Assembly (NCBI GenBank): GCA_002417825.1
Contig: DICX01000015.1
Coordinates: forward strand, 1-6,136
DNA: 6,136 nt
Direction of reading: 5' to 3'
From: Lactobacillus sp. UBA5815
Lineage (GTDB): Bacteria > Bacillota > Bacilli > Lactobacillales > Lactobacillaceae
The notes beneath the pieces were generated by a model. The model was given only the letters and a program-made list of their open reading frames with translations. It did no database searches and had not been told where the DNA came from. Positions 1 to 5,422 of this stretch are shown here, one piece after another (position 1 is the stretch's first letter; each line of letters begins with the position of its first letter). Both the position numbers and the translations under genes were made by a program.

Positions 1-44
1 AAATTTGTATAAGAGCAAGTCTTAATTCTGTATATTGGATCATA

Positions 45-104
45 TTGACAGTCCCTATTTATAAGATTATTGTTTTCATATAATAAAAAAATAATTTATT
101 TTTT
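45..104 (+). promoter_or_regulatory. Candidate promoter region of the ABC operon
   Basis: A perfect TTGACA lies at 45-50, and 17 nt later is a weak -10 match, TATTGT, at 68-73. A perfect TATAAT lies at 79-84 but has no good -35 at the usual distance. Either could serve the operon, and the choice cannot be made by eye. Immediately after the TATAAT is an inverted repeat with 9-bp arms (86-94 and 96-104, AAAAAATAA and TTATTTTTT around one base). It would sit over the start site of the second promoter. It is pure A/T, so it may be chance. The upstream gene is outside the window, so read-through from the left cannot be excluded. Confidence 0.4.
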
Positions 105-160
105 AGATTGATCATCGAGCACACAAGAGACAAGCGCAAATCGCCATTTTTATCTGATAC

Positions 161-164
161 GAGG
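161..164 (+). promoter_or_regulatory. Ribosome binding site deciding the first permease start
   Basis: GAGG at 161-164 lies 9 nt before ATG 174. The open frame reaches back to a TTG at 108, but no Shine-Dalgarno-like sequence precedes that codon, only an A/T run. This supports ATG 174 as the start. Confidence 0.65.
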
Positions 165-173
165 TTTTCACTA

Positions 174-962
174 ATGTTATTAAAAAAAGAATGCCATCGC
201 TTATTTTTCCGCTGGCAGACTTGGGTAGCTTTATTAATAGAATTTTTGATCATCATAACTCAAGCAATCACGATAAATCCCGCAAATGCCAATTTTACTA
301 ACAATGCTTTTCTTCATCTCACTGGATTTGATGGCACCGGCTTGGGCAGCAGATTTTATTATTTTATCTTACCGCTTACCTGTGCGCTTGCAGCTGGAAG
401 CACTTTCCAAGAAGACAAACAAACTCATTTTTTAAAAGCGATTTTAGCCAGACGTCCAACTTATAAATACCTCGTGACAACATTAACCAGCTCTTTTCTA
501 GTTGGCGGCATTATTGGCTGCCTCCCCTTGATCATTGAGGGTTGCCACTTTTTCTTACACTATTCAGTGAAGCGTCTGCCCGAGCATTTTGAATTGATGC
601 CGATTGCAAAAGGAGGTTGGGGATATCCTATTTTTTCAACGCACCCACTGCTTTTTTGGCTCATCACGATCATCATCATCTTTATTTTTAGTGGGCTGTT
701 CAGCTTGATTAGTCTTTGCGCCTCTTATTATGAGCTCCGCAAGGGAATTGAAATCGTCATCCCCTTTGGCATCGTATTCATTTCACTGCTGCTATCCAAT
801 TTGTTGAACATCAGTGAAATTTCGATTACATATCTTATCACACCAACTTTTAGCAATGATTATCCTTATAGTTTTTATGCCCTGATCGGTTATTTCTTGC
901 TTGGCATCGGTACTGTTGCTTTATTGACTTGGAGAAAATCAAAAAAAGATGTCTTCGATTAA
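174..962 (+). CDS. ABC-2-type transporter permease subunit (first of three)
   Basis: The product is a 262-residue integral membrane protein, probably part of the membrane channel of an ABC exporter. About six hydrophobic segments can be seen, near residues 16-34, 60-78, 100-122, 158-182, 192-211 and 234-252. The N-terminus (MLLKKECHRL) and C-terminus (WRKSKKD) are basic, as expected for cytosolic ends. Between the second and third segments is a charged loop, FQEDKQTHFLKAILARR, followed by KYL. This fits the pattern of small Firmicutes ABC-2 permeases in which a D-K-x-x-x-x-x-K-x-I-x-x-R loop follows the first helices; that resemblance is from memory. ATG 174 is preferred to TTG 108 because only the former has a ribosome binding site. 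The gene overlaps the next one by 14 nt, pointing to co-transcription and coupled translation. The substrate cannot be inferred. The role as a transporter subunit rests mainly on the ATPase gene at the end of the operon. Confidence 0.75.
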   Translation: MLLKKECHRLFFRWQTWVALLIEFLIIITQAITINPANANFTNNAFLHLTGFDGTGLGSRFYYFILPLTCALAAGSTFQEDKQTHFLKAILARRPTYKYLVTTLTSSFLVGGIIGCLPLIIEGCHFFLHYSVKRLPEHFELMPIAKGGWGYPIFSTHPLLFWLITIIIIFIFSGLFSLISLCASYYELRKGIEIVIPFGIVFISLLLSNLLNISEISITYLITPTFSNDYPYSFYALIGYFLLGIGTVALLTWRKSKKDVFD

Positions 963-1626
963 AGAACTGATCCGCATACATCGTCTCAAACTGATTCTCA
1001 TTGAATCGTTATTCGTCATCTTGTTGCTGATTTATTATGCCGTTTCTGGACTAGATCCTGATTTAAAGGGAAAATCAGCCATTTATCAAAATATCATCCC
1101 TACGATCTTTTTGTCGCTTATCACTTTCTCGAACATCTTTTTAGTCACCATCGTTTCTCCCATCCCGCGAACCATGGAATCGATCAGAGTCAAAAGAAAA
1201 AGTGATTGGCTGATTCTAACGATTGTTTGGCTGCTTGGTATGAGCTTGTTAACCGCTATCGTCTCAACCACTGTTCTGCAATGTGTCCTCTTGGCGACAG
1301 ACGATTCTTCGATCGTTTATTGGTCTTCTTATCTTCAGATAACTTTCTTAACGTTTCAAGATCTGGTCCTTTTTCAAACGGTCACACTATTACTTTATCT
1401 GTTAATGCCTAAAATCAGCTATTTTTTCATTAACTGTTTATTCTGCTTGCTGCTTTTGCTCTCTTCTTTAACTTTTGTTTTAGGCGTGCCTATCAGACAG
1501 CTCATCGGAACGACTAGTTTAGGTCAAACGAATATTCAACTTTTCCACAGCTTGATCACTTGGGGACTAGTCCTTCTTTTATGGAACTGCTGTAGCATCA
1601 TACTGAATCGAAAAGAGAATTTATGA
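949..1626 (+). CDS. Polytopic membrane protein, second putative ABC permease subunit
   Basis: The product is a 225-residue, very hydrophobic protein with about six membrane segments, near residues 13-33, 50-70, 87-115, 130-152, 157-180 and 200-219. I do not recognise a named family. After the second segment comes a positively charged loop with the core SIRVKRKSDW, a likely cytosolic coupling region. A comparable loop (VIRNPKR) occurs in the next protein, so the two may be distant paralogs. The start codon at 949 lies inside the end of the preceding gene. A GGAG at 931-934 lies 14 nt upstream, which is long for an efficient site, so translation probably depends on coupling. The stop overlaps the next start in an ATGA. 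The function as a permease is inferred from the operon. Confidence 0.65.
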   Translation: MSSIKELIRIHRLKLILIESLFVILLLIYYAVSGLDPDLKGKSAIYQNIIPTIFLSLITFSNIFLVTIVSPIPRTMESIRVKRKSDWLILTIVWLLGMSLLTAIVSTTVLQCVLLATDDSSIVYWSSYLQITFLTFQDLVLFQTVTLLLYLLMPKISYFFINCLFCLLLLLSSLTFVLGVPIRQLIGTTSLGQTNIQLFHSLITWGLVLLLWNCCSIILNRKENL

Positions 1627-2282
1627 AAATCAAAGATTGTTTCAGATCCATATTTCTTTCTAGATGGCAAGAAAAATTAATCATCCTCTTTTTCCAAATA
1701 TTTCTTCTGATCGAATATTGTATGAGTTTCCCAATCAAGTACGGCCAAAACATTTTTAACACATACGCAGCCACTGATTTGAATTTTATCTTCATGAATC
1801 TTGATTGGATTGCTTATTATTTCTGCGGTGAATTTTATCTATTGGGAACCCTTCAAAACAAATTATTAGCCACGAATCCTTTAATGGTCATCAGAAATCC
1901 CAAACGAACGATGATCTTTCGTACGATAATCACGACATCGGCTTTATTTTCTGCATTATATAACCTGTTTTTTACTGGTTTGCTTTTCGGACTTAAAGCT
2001 GGGCACATCGATTTACTTTTTCTGCTTCAATTATTCATGACATTATGGTTGAGCTTTTTTACATTCACGCTGTTCTTGCTGCTGATCAGTATCATTGGCG
2101 GGGTTGCCATCACACGAATCTTTGCAATCTTGATTAGTCTATTCTCTCTAGGGTTAAAAACCAACATGTTAACGATGGTCACAACGACTGATTGGTCAAC
2201 GGCTACTTGGTCAAATCTGATTTGGAGTGTCTGCCTCTTCATTCTGGTATATGTTCTGAATCAAAAAATTGAAATCAAATAA
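1623..2282 (+). CDS. Polytopic membrane protein, third putative ABC permease subunit
   Basis: The product is a 219-residue membrane protein. Clear hydrophobic segments lie near residues 17-36, 100-124, 128-158, 161-178 and 196-213, and a weaker aromatic-rich one near 55-75. The loop NPLMVIRNPKR at residues 85-95 is basic and resembles the R-x-x-x-R loop of the preceding protein. The gene starts within the ATGA overlap at 1623, with AGAG a few bases upstream, a classic arrangement for translational coupling and roughly equal output of the two subunits. No known family is recognised. Its position between other membrane genes and an ABC ATPase suggests a channel subunit or an accessory (immunity-like) membrane protein. 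Both readings are inference. Confidence 0.65.
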   Translation: MKIKDCFRSIFLSRWQEKLIILFFQIFLLIEYCMSFPIKYGQNIFNTYAATDLNFIFMNLDWIAYYFCGEFYLLGTLQNKLLATNPLMVIRNPKRTMIFRTIITTSALFSALYNLFFTGLLFGLKAGHIDLLFLLQLFMTLWLSFFTFTLFLLLISIIGGVAITRIFAILISLFSLGLKTNMLTMVTTTDWSTATWSNLIWSVCLFILVYVLNQKIEIK

Positions 2283-2287
2283 TATCT

Positions 2288-2292
2288 GGAGG
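2288..2292 (+). promoter_or_regulatory. Strong ribosome binding site of the ATPase gene
   Basis: GGAGG at 2288-2292 lies 7 nt before ATG 2300. It is the best Shine-Dalgarno match in the operon. It may raise ATPase output relative to the coupled permease genes, consistent with two ATPase copies being needed per transporter. Confidence 0.8.
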
Positions 2293-2299
2293 CATTCTA

Positions 2300-2935
2300 A
2301 TGAGTTATCTCAAACTTGAGGCGGTCTCAAAAGAAATCAAACACGAACCGGTTTTGAAAAATATCAGCTTGGAAATCGCCAAAGGAACGATCAGTGGTTT
2401 CGTTGGTGAAAACGGTTCTGGTAAAACCATGCTGTTTCGCGCTATTTTAGGTTTTATCAAAATCAATCATGGGACGATCACGATTGCGGAAAATCCCGTC
2501 GGCTTAAATTCTGAAATACCAGTTAACATTGGAACGATTATCGAAACACCGGGGTTCATCAACGCTTACACTGCACTGAACAACTTAAAATATTTGGCCG
2601 CAATCAAAAACTTAGTCACAGAATCCCAAATCATCGAAACAATGAAAGTTTTTGATTTAGATAAATTGAAAGATACAAGAGTCAAGAAATTCTCATTGGG
2701 TATGCGGCAAAAATTAGCGATCATCCAAGCTTTCATGGAAAATCAAGATTTATTGGTTTTAGATGAACCAACCAATGGTCTAGATACTAAAGCCGTCCAA
2801 ATCTTCGAAAAAAAGATGCTTCAATTGCGTGAAGCGGGAAAAACCATTTTAATCGCCAGTCATGACCAACAAGTCATCCGAGATATTGCGGACAATATTT
2901 ACCAATTAGACAATGGCAGTCTGAAACAGATTTAA
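2300..2935 (+). CDS. ABC transporter ATP-binding protein, BcrA-like
   Basis: This is a complete 211-residue nucleotide-binding subunit that would power the transporter formed by the upstream membrane proteins. Walker A is GENGSGKT at residues 36-43. The Q-loop region reads IGTIIETPGF (77-86), with Glu where most ABC proteins have Gln, as is common in the bacitracin-exporter (BcrA) group. The signature is SLGMRQK (132-138), a normal variant of LSGGQ in that group. Walker B with catalytic Glu is LLVLDE (151-156), the D-loop NGLD is at 159-162 and the switch His is in ASHD (186-189). All catalytic motifs are intact. The protein lacks the roughly 80-100-residue C-terminal extension of longer BcrA-type subunits. 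No substrate specificity can be read from it; export of a peptide, antibiotic or lipid-linked compound is possible. Confidence 0.93.
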   Translation: MSYLKLEAVSKEIKHEPVLKNISLEIAKGTISGFVGENGSGKTMLFRAILGFIKINHGTITIAENPVGLNSEIPVNIGTIIETPGFINAYTALNNLKYLAAIKNLVTESQIIETMKVFDLDKLKDTRVKKFSLGMRQKLAIIQAFMENQDLLVLDEPTNGLDTKAVQIFEKKMLQLREAGKTILIASHDQQVIRDIADNIYQLDNGSLKQI

Positions 2936-2952
2936 TGGGACTCAACACATAT

Positions 2953-3012
2953 AAAAAAGGACCACACTCTCGTATTGAAGTTTTTCAATGTGAGAAGGTA
3001 TGGCCCTTTTTT
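2953..3012. terminator. Bidirectional rho-independent terminator
   Basis: This is a long hairpin between two convergent units. The inner stem pairs ATTGAA (2974-2979) with TTCAAT (2984-2989). Outer parts pair TCTC (2968-2971) with GAGA (2992-2995), CC (2962-2963) with GG (3002-3003), and AAAAAAGG (2953-2960) with CCTTTTTT (3005-3012), with a few mismatches. The T run on the right serves the + strand ABC operon, and the A run on the left becomes the U tract for the - strand adhesin transcript. Confidence 0.85.
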
Positions 3013-3025
3013 AATTTATAGACTC

Positions 3026-3051
3026 ATGATGCAAATACTGATCTGCATCAT
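3026..3051. repeat. Perfect 8-bp inverted repeat downstream of the adhesin stop
   Basis: ATGATGCA at 3026-3033 and TGCATCAT at 3044-3051 are exact reverse complements around a 10-nt loop. It lies 8 nt past the adhesin stop codon and has no adjacent T run, so it is not a terminator by itself. It could protect the 3' end of the adhesin mRNA or assist the terminator behind it. Confidence 0.55.
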
Positions 3052-3164
3052 CAGATGGCTCATTTATCTTTTTTGAATTTCTTGTTCAATTCGACGCCTA
3101 ACATGATGAATCCCATAAGAACTAGCATGCCGCCAATGACAAGCAACGTCTCATTTTGACTTTC

Positions 3165-3179
3165 ACCTGTTTGAGGGAG
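3165..3179 (-). other. Sortase sorting signal LPQTG
   Basis: These bases encode LPQTG, followed by ESQNE, a hydrophobic span (LLVIGGMLVLMGFIMLGV) and a basic tail ending KKFKKDK. This is the complete three-part signal for sortase A-type cleavage between Thr and Gly and linkage to the cell wall. It survives intact, although no ribosome can reach it without passing the two upstream lesions. Confidence 0.9.
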
Positions 3180-3203
3180 TCGATCGTGTTGCTTTTCGGG
3201 CTT

Positions 3204-3263
3204 CTTAGGCGACGGGTTCACTGGCGTAGGATTTACCGGAGTTGGGTTTACTGGCGTGGGATT
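3204..3263 (-). repeat. Four 15-bp tandem units encoding NPTPV/NPSPK
   Basis: Three copies of NPTPV and one NPSPK are encoded by consecutive 15-bp units (3249-3263, 3234-3248, 3219-3233, 3204-3218). They form a short proline-rich spacer that would carry the adhesin through the cell wall. The units differ at several third codon positions, so this is not a very recent expansion. Units of this kind commonly change in number between strains. Confidence 0.85.
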
Positions 3264-3266
3264 TAC

Positions 3267-3515
3267 TGTGTTAATCAGATCATAGCCATCTGTCTTTGAC
3301 GTGTAACCTGGAACAGCATCTTCACTGACAGTATAAGTGATCAATTTACCGGATTCATATTTTGGCAAATTAGTGAAGCTGTAGGTCCAATTGCTTGCGG
3401 CAGTGACGATTTGACTCTTGATAAGTTTGCCATTCGCCAATAAATTGACCTTGATTTTGTCTGGACGAAGGCCATCTTGATTGTTATCATCTTCCCATTT
3501 CTTATGGCCAGAGAC
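3267..3515 (-). repeat. Cna_B repeat 3
   Basis: This encodes the third Cna_B domain (residues about 512-594 of the repaired protein). It has Lys 516 in GHKKW, Glu 576 in VSED and Asn 593 in INT, the positions expected for the internal Lys-Asn isopeptide bond with a catalytic acid. It is one codon shorter than the other repeats at KYESGK, where they have KYDDDGK or KYDSDGK. Confidence 0.85.
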
Positions 3516-3788
3516 TTGAATGACTTCTGGATCATGGGTATTGATCAAATCGTAGCCATCTGTCTTTGAGGTATAACCCGGAACAGTATCTTCACTAATA
3601 GCATAACCGATTAATTTACCATCGCTATCATATTTTGGCAGATTCGAGAAGTTGTAAGCCCAATCATCTTGTGCCGTCACTGTCTTACTTTGAACCGTCT
3701 TGCCATTGGCTAGCAAGTGGACGGTGATCTTGTCTGGACGAAGGCCATCTTGATTATCATGATCGACCCACTTTTTATGCCCAGAAAT
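3516..3788 (-). repeat. Cna_B repeat 2
   Basis: This is a 273-bp unit encoding residues about 421-511. The predicted isopeptide residues are Lys 425 (GHKKW), catalytic Glu 486 (ISED) and Asn 503 (INT). The block from NQDGLRPDKI to LLANGK and the VPGYTSKTDGY block are almost the same as in its neighbours. Confidence 0.85.
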
Positions 3789-4061
3789 TTGAATAGTTTC
3801 AGATTCATGCGTGTTGATCAGATTATAGCCATCTGTCTTCGACGTGTAACCTGGCACCGCATCTTCTGTGATCGTATAAGTGATCAATTTGCCGTCATCA
3901 TCATATTTTTTTAGATCAGTAAAATCGTAGGCCCAACCATTTTGAGCAGTGACGACTTGACTTGCAACTTTTTGTCCATTAGCCAGTAAGTTAACCGTGA
4001 TTCGTTCTGGACGAAGGCCATCTTGATTATTATTGTCTTCCCAAGTCTTCTGACCCTTTAC
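3789..4061 (-). repeat. Cna_B repeat 1
   Basis: This is a 273-bp unit encoding residues about 330-420, directly after a Gly-rich linker (KNGGGGN). The predicted isopeptide residues are Lys 334 (GQKTW), Glu 395 (ITED) and Asn 412 (INT). A separate gene might be called from the TTG at 3887 inside this repeat, but that codon has no ribosome binding site and cuts the domain, so it is not a real start. Confidence 0.85.
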
Positions 4062-4106
4062 GTCAATGGGAGTATCTGCGTTTCCGCCGCCACCATTTTT
4101 AGGTGA

Positions 4107-4109
4107 TTA
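4107..4109 (-). other. In-frame TAA stop inside the adhesin gene
   Basis: The frame reads EVDV, then TAA, then SPKNGGGG and the first Cna_B domain with no change of frame. The stop therefore lies at the junction between the A region and the repeats. One base change from a sense codon (for example AAA, CAA, TTA or TCA) explains it. It cuts the binding region from the cell-wall anchor. Confidence 0.9.
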
Positions 4110-4509
4110 AACATCTACTTCTTGTTTTTCAATATTATCCCCAGTCAAATCACCATAATTTTCATATTCAGTAGAGGCGCCATTATCCGTCACATGGGTA
4201 TCATAGTCGATGATAATGGTGTCCGTGATGTCACCAAAATTGGCAACGAAACTTTTCGTGCCATTTTCCGTAAATATACTTTCCGGATAGTAAGGTCCAT
4301 CTGTCGAGCTATGATCATTTTTGTCGTAATAGATGATATGCGCTTTTTCAGATTTTGGTACCAACACTTGATTGGCACCAATATCATCTGTGTATCGTGC
4401 ATGATCGATTTCTCCTGCTGCATAATTAATGCGAACTTGCCAGTGAATCAGGGTCGGATCCGTGGTATCGTACCAGCCCCATTTGCTGAGTAATTCGTTC
4501 GGATCGGGA

Positions 4510-4521
4510 TCACCACCTTGG
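4510..4521 (-). other. Frameshift site in the adhesin A region
   Basis: On the minus strand the frame reads VTVDP and then RW and a TGA at 4512-4510. The next base register continues as GGDPDPNELL. Removing one A from CCAAGG (the T pair at 4518-4519 on the + strand) gives VTVDPGGDPDPNE, a smooth join typical of this protein type. The lesion is a single-base insertion, or a sequencing error; there is no long homopolymer here. Confidence 0.85.
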
Positions 4522-5057
4522 ATCAACAGTAACGTGGGTTGATCCGCCAACACCAAAGTCGACGTCGACAGTGTTATCCTTTTCAATCTTGGATTCATCC
4601 CATTTCACCCATAACTTGAATCGTCCCGTAATGGCATTATGGTCATTTTGGACAGCATCTGTTAGCGTTACAGTGAGCAGATGAGTTTGAGCATTAGCCA
4701 TTGCATGACCAATCACGACGCCCGCTGGGTCTTTGATGTCGAAACTCGTATCGGTCGCCAGCGTAAACACAGATGGAACCGAGACGGTCATCGTATCTCC
4801 CGCTTTGGCTTTACCAGCAGGAATCTTGAAATCCCACTCCGCCTGCATGGTATCATAAACTGAAAATTCAGTTTTAGGTTTACCGTCTTGATCTTCAAGT
4901 TCTGCATGCGTGATGAATTGCTTACCATAGTCAGTACCAACCTTAGTGTCAGCTTTTACTGTGTTCAAAGATGACATCACTGTACTGCACAAAACAGCAA
5001 TAATTTGTAAGAGATACATGATTTTTAAAAATTGATGTGGTTTTTTCATGATAGCTA

Positions 5058-5064
5058 CTCCTCT
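5058..5064 (-). promoter_or_regulatory. Ribosome binding site of the adhesin gene
   Basis: AGAGGAG (minus strand, 5064 to 5058) lies 8 nt before the ATG at 5049. This fixes the start at MKKPHQF rather than at the in-frame ATG at 5106, which has no such site and would add a polar stretch ahead of the signal peptide. Confidence 0.85.
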
Positions 5065-5101
5065 AAAAATAAAGCGACAAGCTTTAGAAGTCATATAGCA
5101 C

Positions 5102-5146
5102 GACAAAATGCCTTAGCAGTATATATTAGGTACGATTTTGTCATAA
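5102..5146 (-). promoter_or_regulatory. Candidate adhesin promoter flanked by an inverted repeat
   Basis: On the minus strand TATACT (5123-5118) is a good -10 hexamer. TTATGA (5146-5141), 17 nt upstream, is a weak -35 match. A perfect 8-bp inverted repeat, GACAAAAT at 5102-5109 and ATTTTGTC at 5135-5142, brackets this core: one arm overlaps the -35 and spacer, the other falls just after the predicted start site. That placement would suit a repressor or activator site. The promoter call is tentative because the region is AT-rich. Confidence 0.4.
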
Positions 5147-5334
5147 AATAATTGGTATTTAAATATACCGTTTATAAGTGCTTTATCGTATCTTAATACG
5201 TGTTTTATTTCGATTCAAGTACAGTATTAAATAACACGATAATCTTTAGAAAAACTTATACTTTAAGTTGATCAATAACAATGTAAAAATTATTAGTGGT
5301 CGTAAATCCCAGTTTTTTCAGTAATCTTGAAAGC
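5147..5334. other. Intergenic region between kinase and adhesin, without genes
   Basis: No coding sequence is supported in this AT-rich stretch. It contains a perfect 10-bp palindrome, TATTTAAATA (5156-5165), inside a looser GGTAT/ATACC pair (5154-5158 and 5165-5169). It also contains a 5-bp-arm inverted repeat, CGTAT-CTTA-ATACG (5187-5200). Both lie upstream of the candidate adhesin promoter and are possible regulator sites. No riboswitch or small RNA gene is recognisable. Confidence 0.5.
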
Positions 5335-5375
5335 AAAAAAAGACACTTCATAACGTGATCATCAGTTATGAAGTG
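5335..5375 (-). terminator. Rho-independent terminator of the kinase gene
   Basis: A perfect 11-bp stem (CACTTCATAAC at 5344-5354 and GTTATGAAGTG at 5365-5375) encloses a 10-nt loop. On the minus strand it is followed by TC and then seven T residues (5341-5335). It lies about 50 nt after the kinase stop and should separate kinase and adhesin transcription. Confidence 0.92.
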
Positions 5376-5422
5376 CCTATCATGATTTAATTATTAGTTC
5401 TTGCTAGTTGCAACTGCTTTCT

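Larger units (their letters stand above)
3060..5049 (-). pseudogene. LPXTG-anchored MSCRAMM-type adhesin with Cna_B repeats, broken by a frameshift and a stop
   Basis: When repaired this encodes a surface adhesin of 662 residues, exported by Sec and attached to peptidoglycan by sortase. The start at 5049 follows AGAGGAG (5064-5058) by 8 nt. Residues 1-33 are a signal peptide (basic start, hydrophobic core about 10-28, likely cut after VKA). Residues 34 to about 315 form a two-part A region. The first half ends near DFGVGGSTHVTVDP. The second, beginning DPDPNE and including IHWQVRIN, resembles collagen-binding-type domains. Three Cna_B domains follow at about 330-594, then four NPTPV-like units (596-615), LPQTG at 624-628, a hydrophobic span and the tail KKFKKDK. 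Two lesions break it: one extra base near 4518-4519 (after D176-P177) shifts the frame to a TGA at 4510, and an in-frame TAA lies at codon 314. As it stands only a secreted 179-residue stub would be made. The well-preserved repeats suggest recent loss. Ligand binding is inferred from domain type. Confidence 0.85.

Noticed and set aside
108..173. TTG start adding 22 residues to the first permease
   Set aside because: There is no ribosome binding site before 108 and the added residues are polar and unlike a permease N-terminus, while ATG 174 has GAGG at a good distance.
3060..3887. Separate gene for a 275-residue Cna_B/LPXTG protein
   Set aside because: The start codon is a TTG inside a Cna_B domain without a ribosome binding site or signal peptide. 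The same frame continues upstream through the rest of the repeat to the TAA at 4107.
3204..4061. CRISPR-like or satellite repeat array
   Set aside because: The periodicities (15 bp and 273 bp) are in frame and encode a proline-rich stalk and Cna_B domains, with no spacers between repeats.
4107..4109. Deliberate stop-codon read-through
   Set aside because: TAA is the least leaky stop, no recoding stem-loop is evident after it, and a frameshift already precedes it.
4122..4493. 123-residue + strand open frame opposite the adhesin
   Set aside because: It is a mirror of the adhesin coding sequence, with no ribosome binding site and no recognisable domain.
4510..4524. Programmed +1 frameshift at the TGG TGA site with an AAGGTGG sequence before it
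   Set aside because: The purine-rich stretch recalls the prfB site, but it abuts the stop directly and tRNA-Trp would re-pair poorly in the +1 frame. The second lesion downstream would still block the protein, so ordinary gene decay is simpler.
4980..5049. Lipoprotein signal peptide at Cys 21 of the adhesin
   Set aside because: The residue before the Cys is Leu (AVLC), not the Gly, Ala or Ser needed in a lipobox, and the protein has an LPQTG anchor and a normal VKA cleavage site.
5050..5422. Mobile-element ends or attachment site in the intergenic region
   Set aside because: The inverted repeats are short and not flanked by target duplications, and no transposase or integrase fragment is present.
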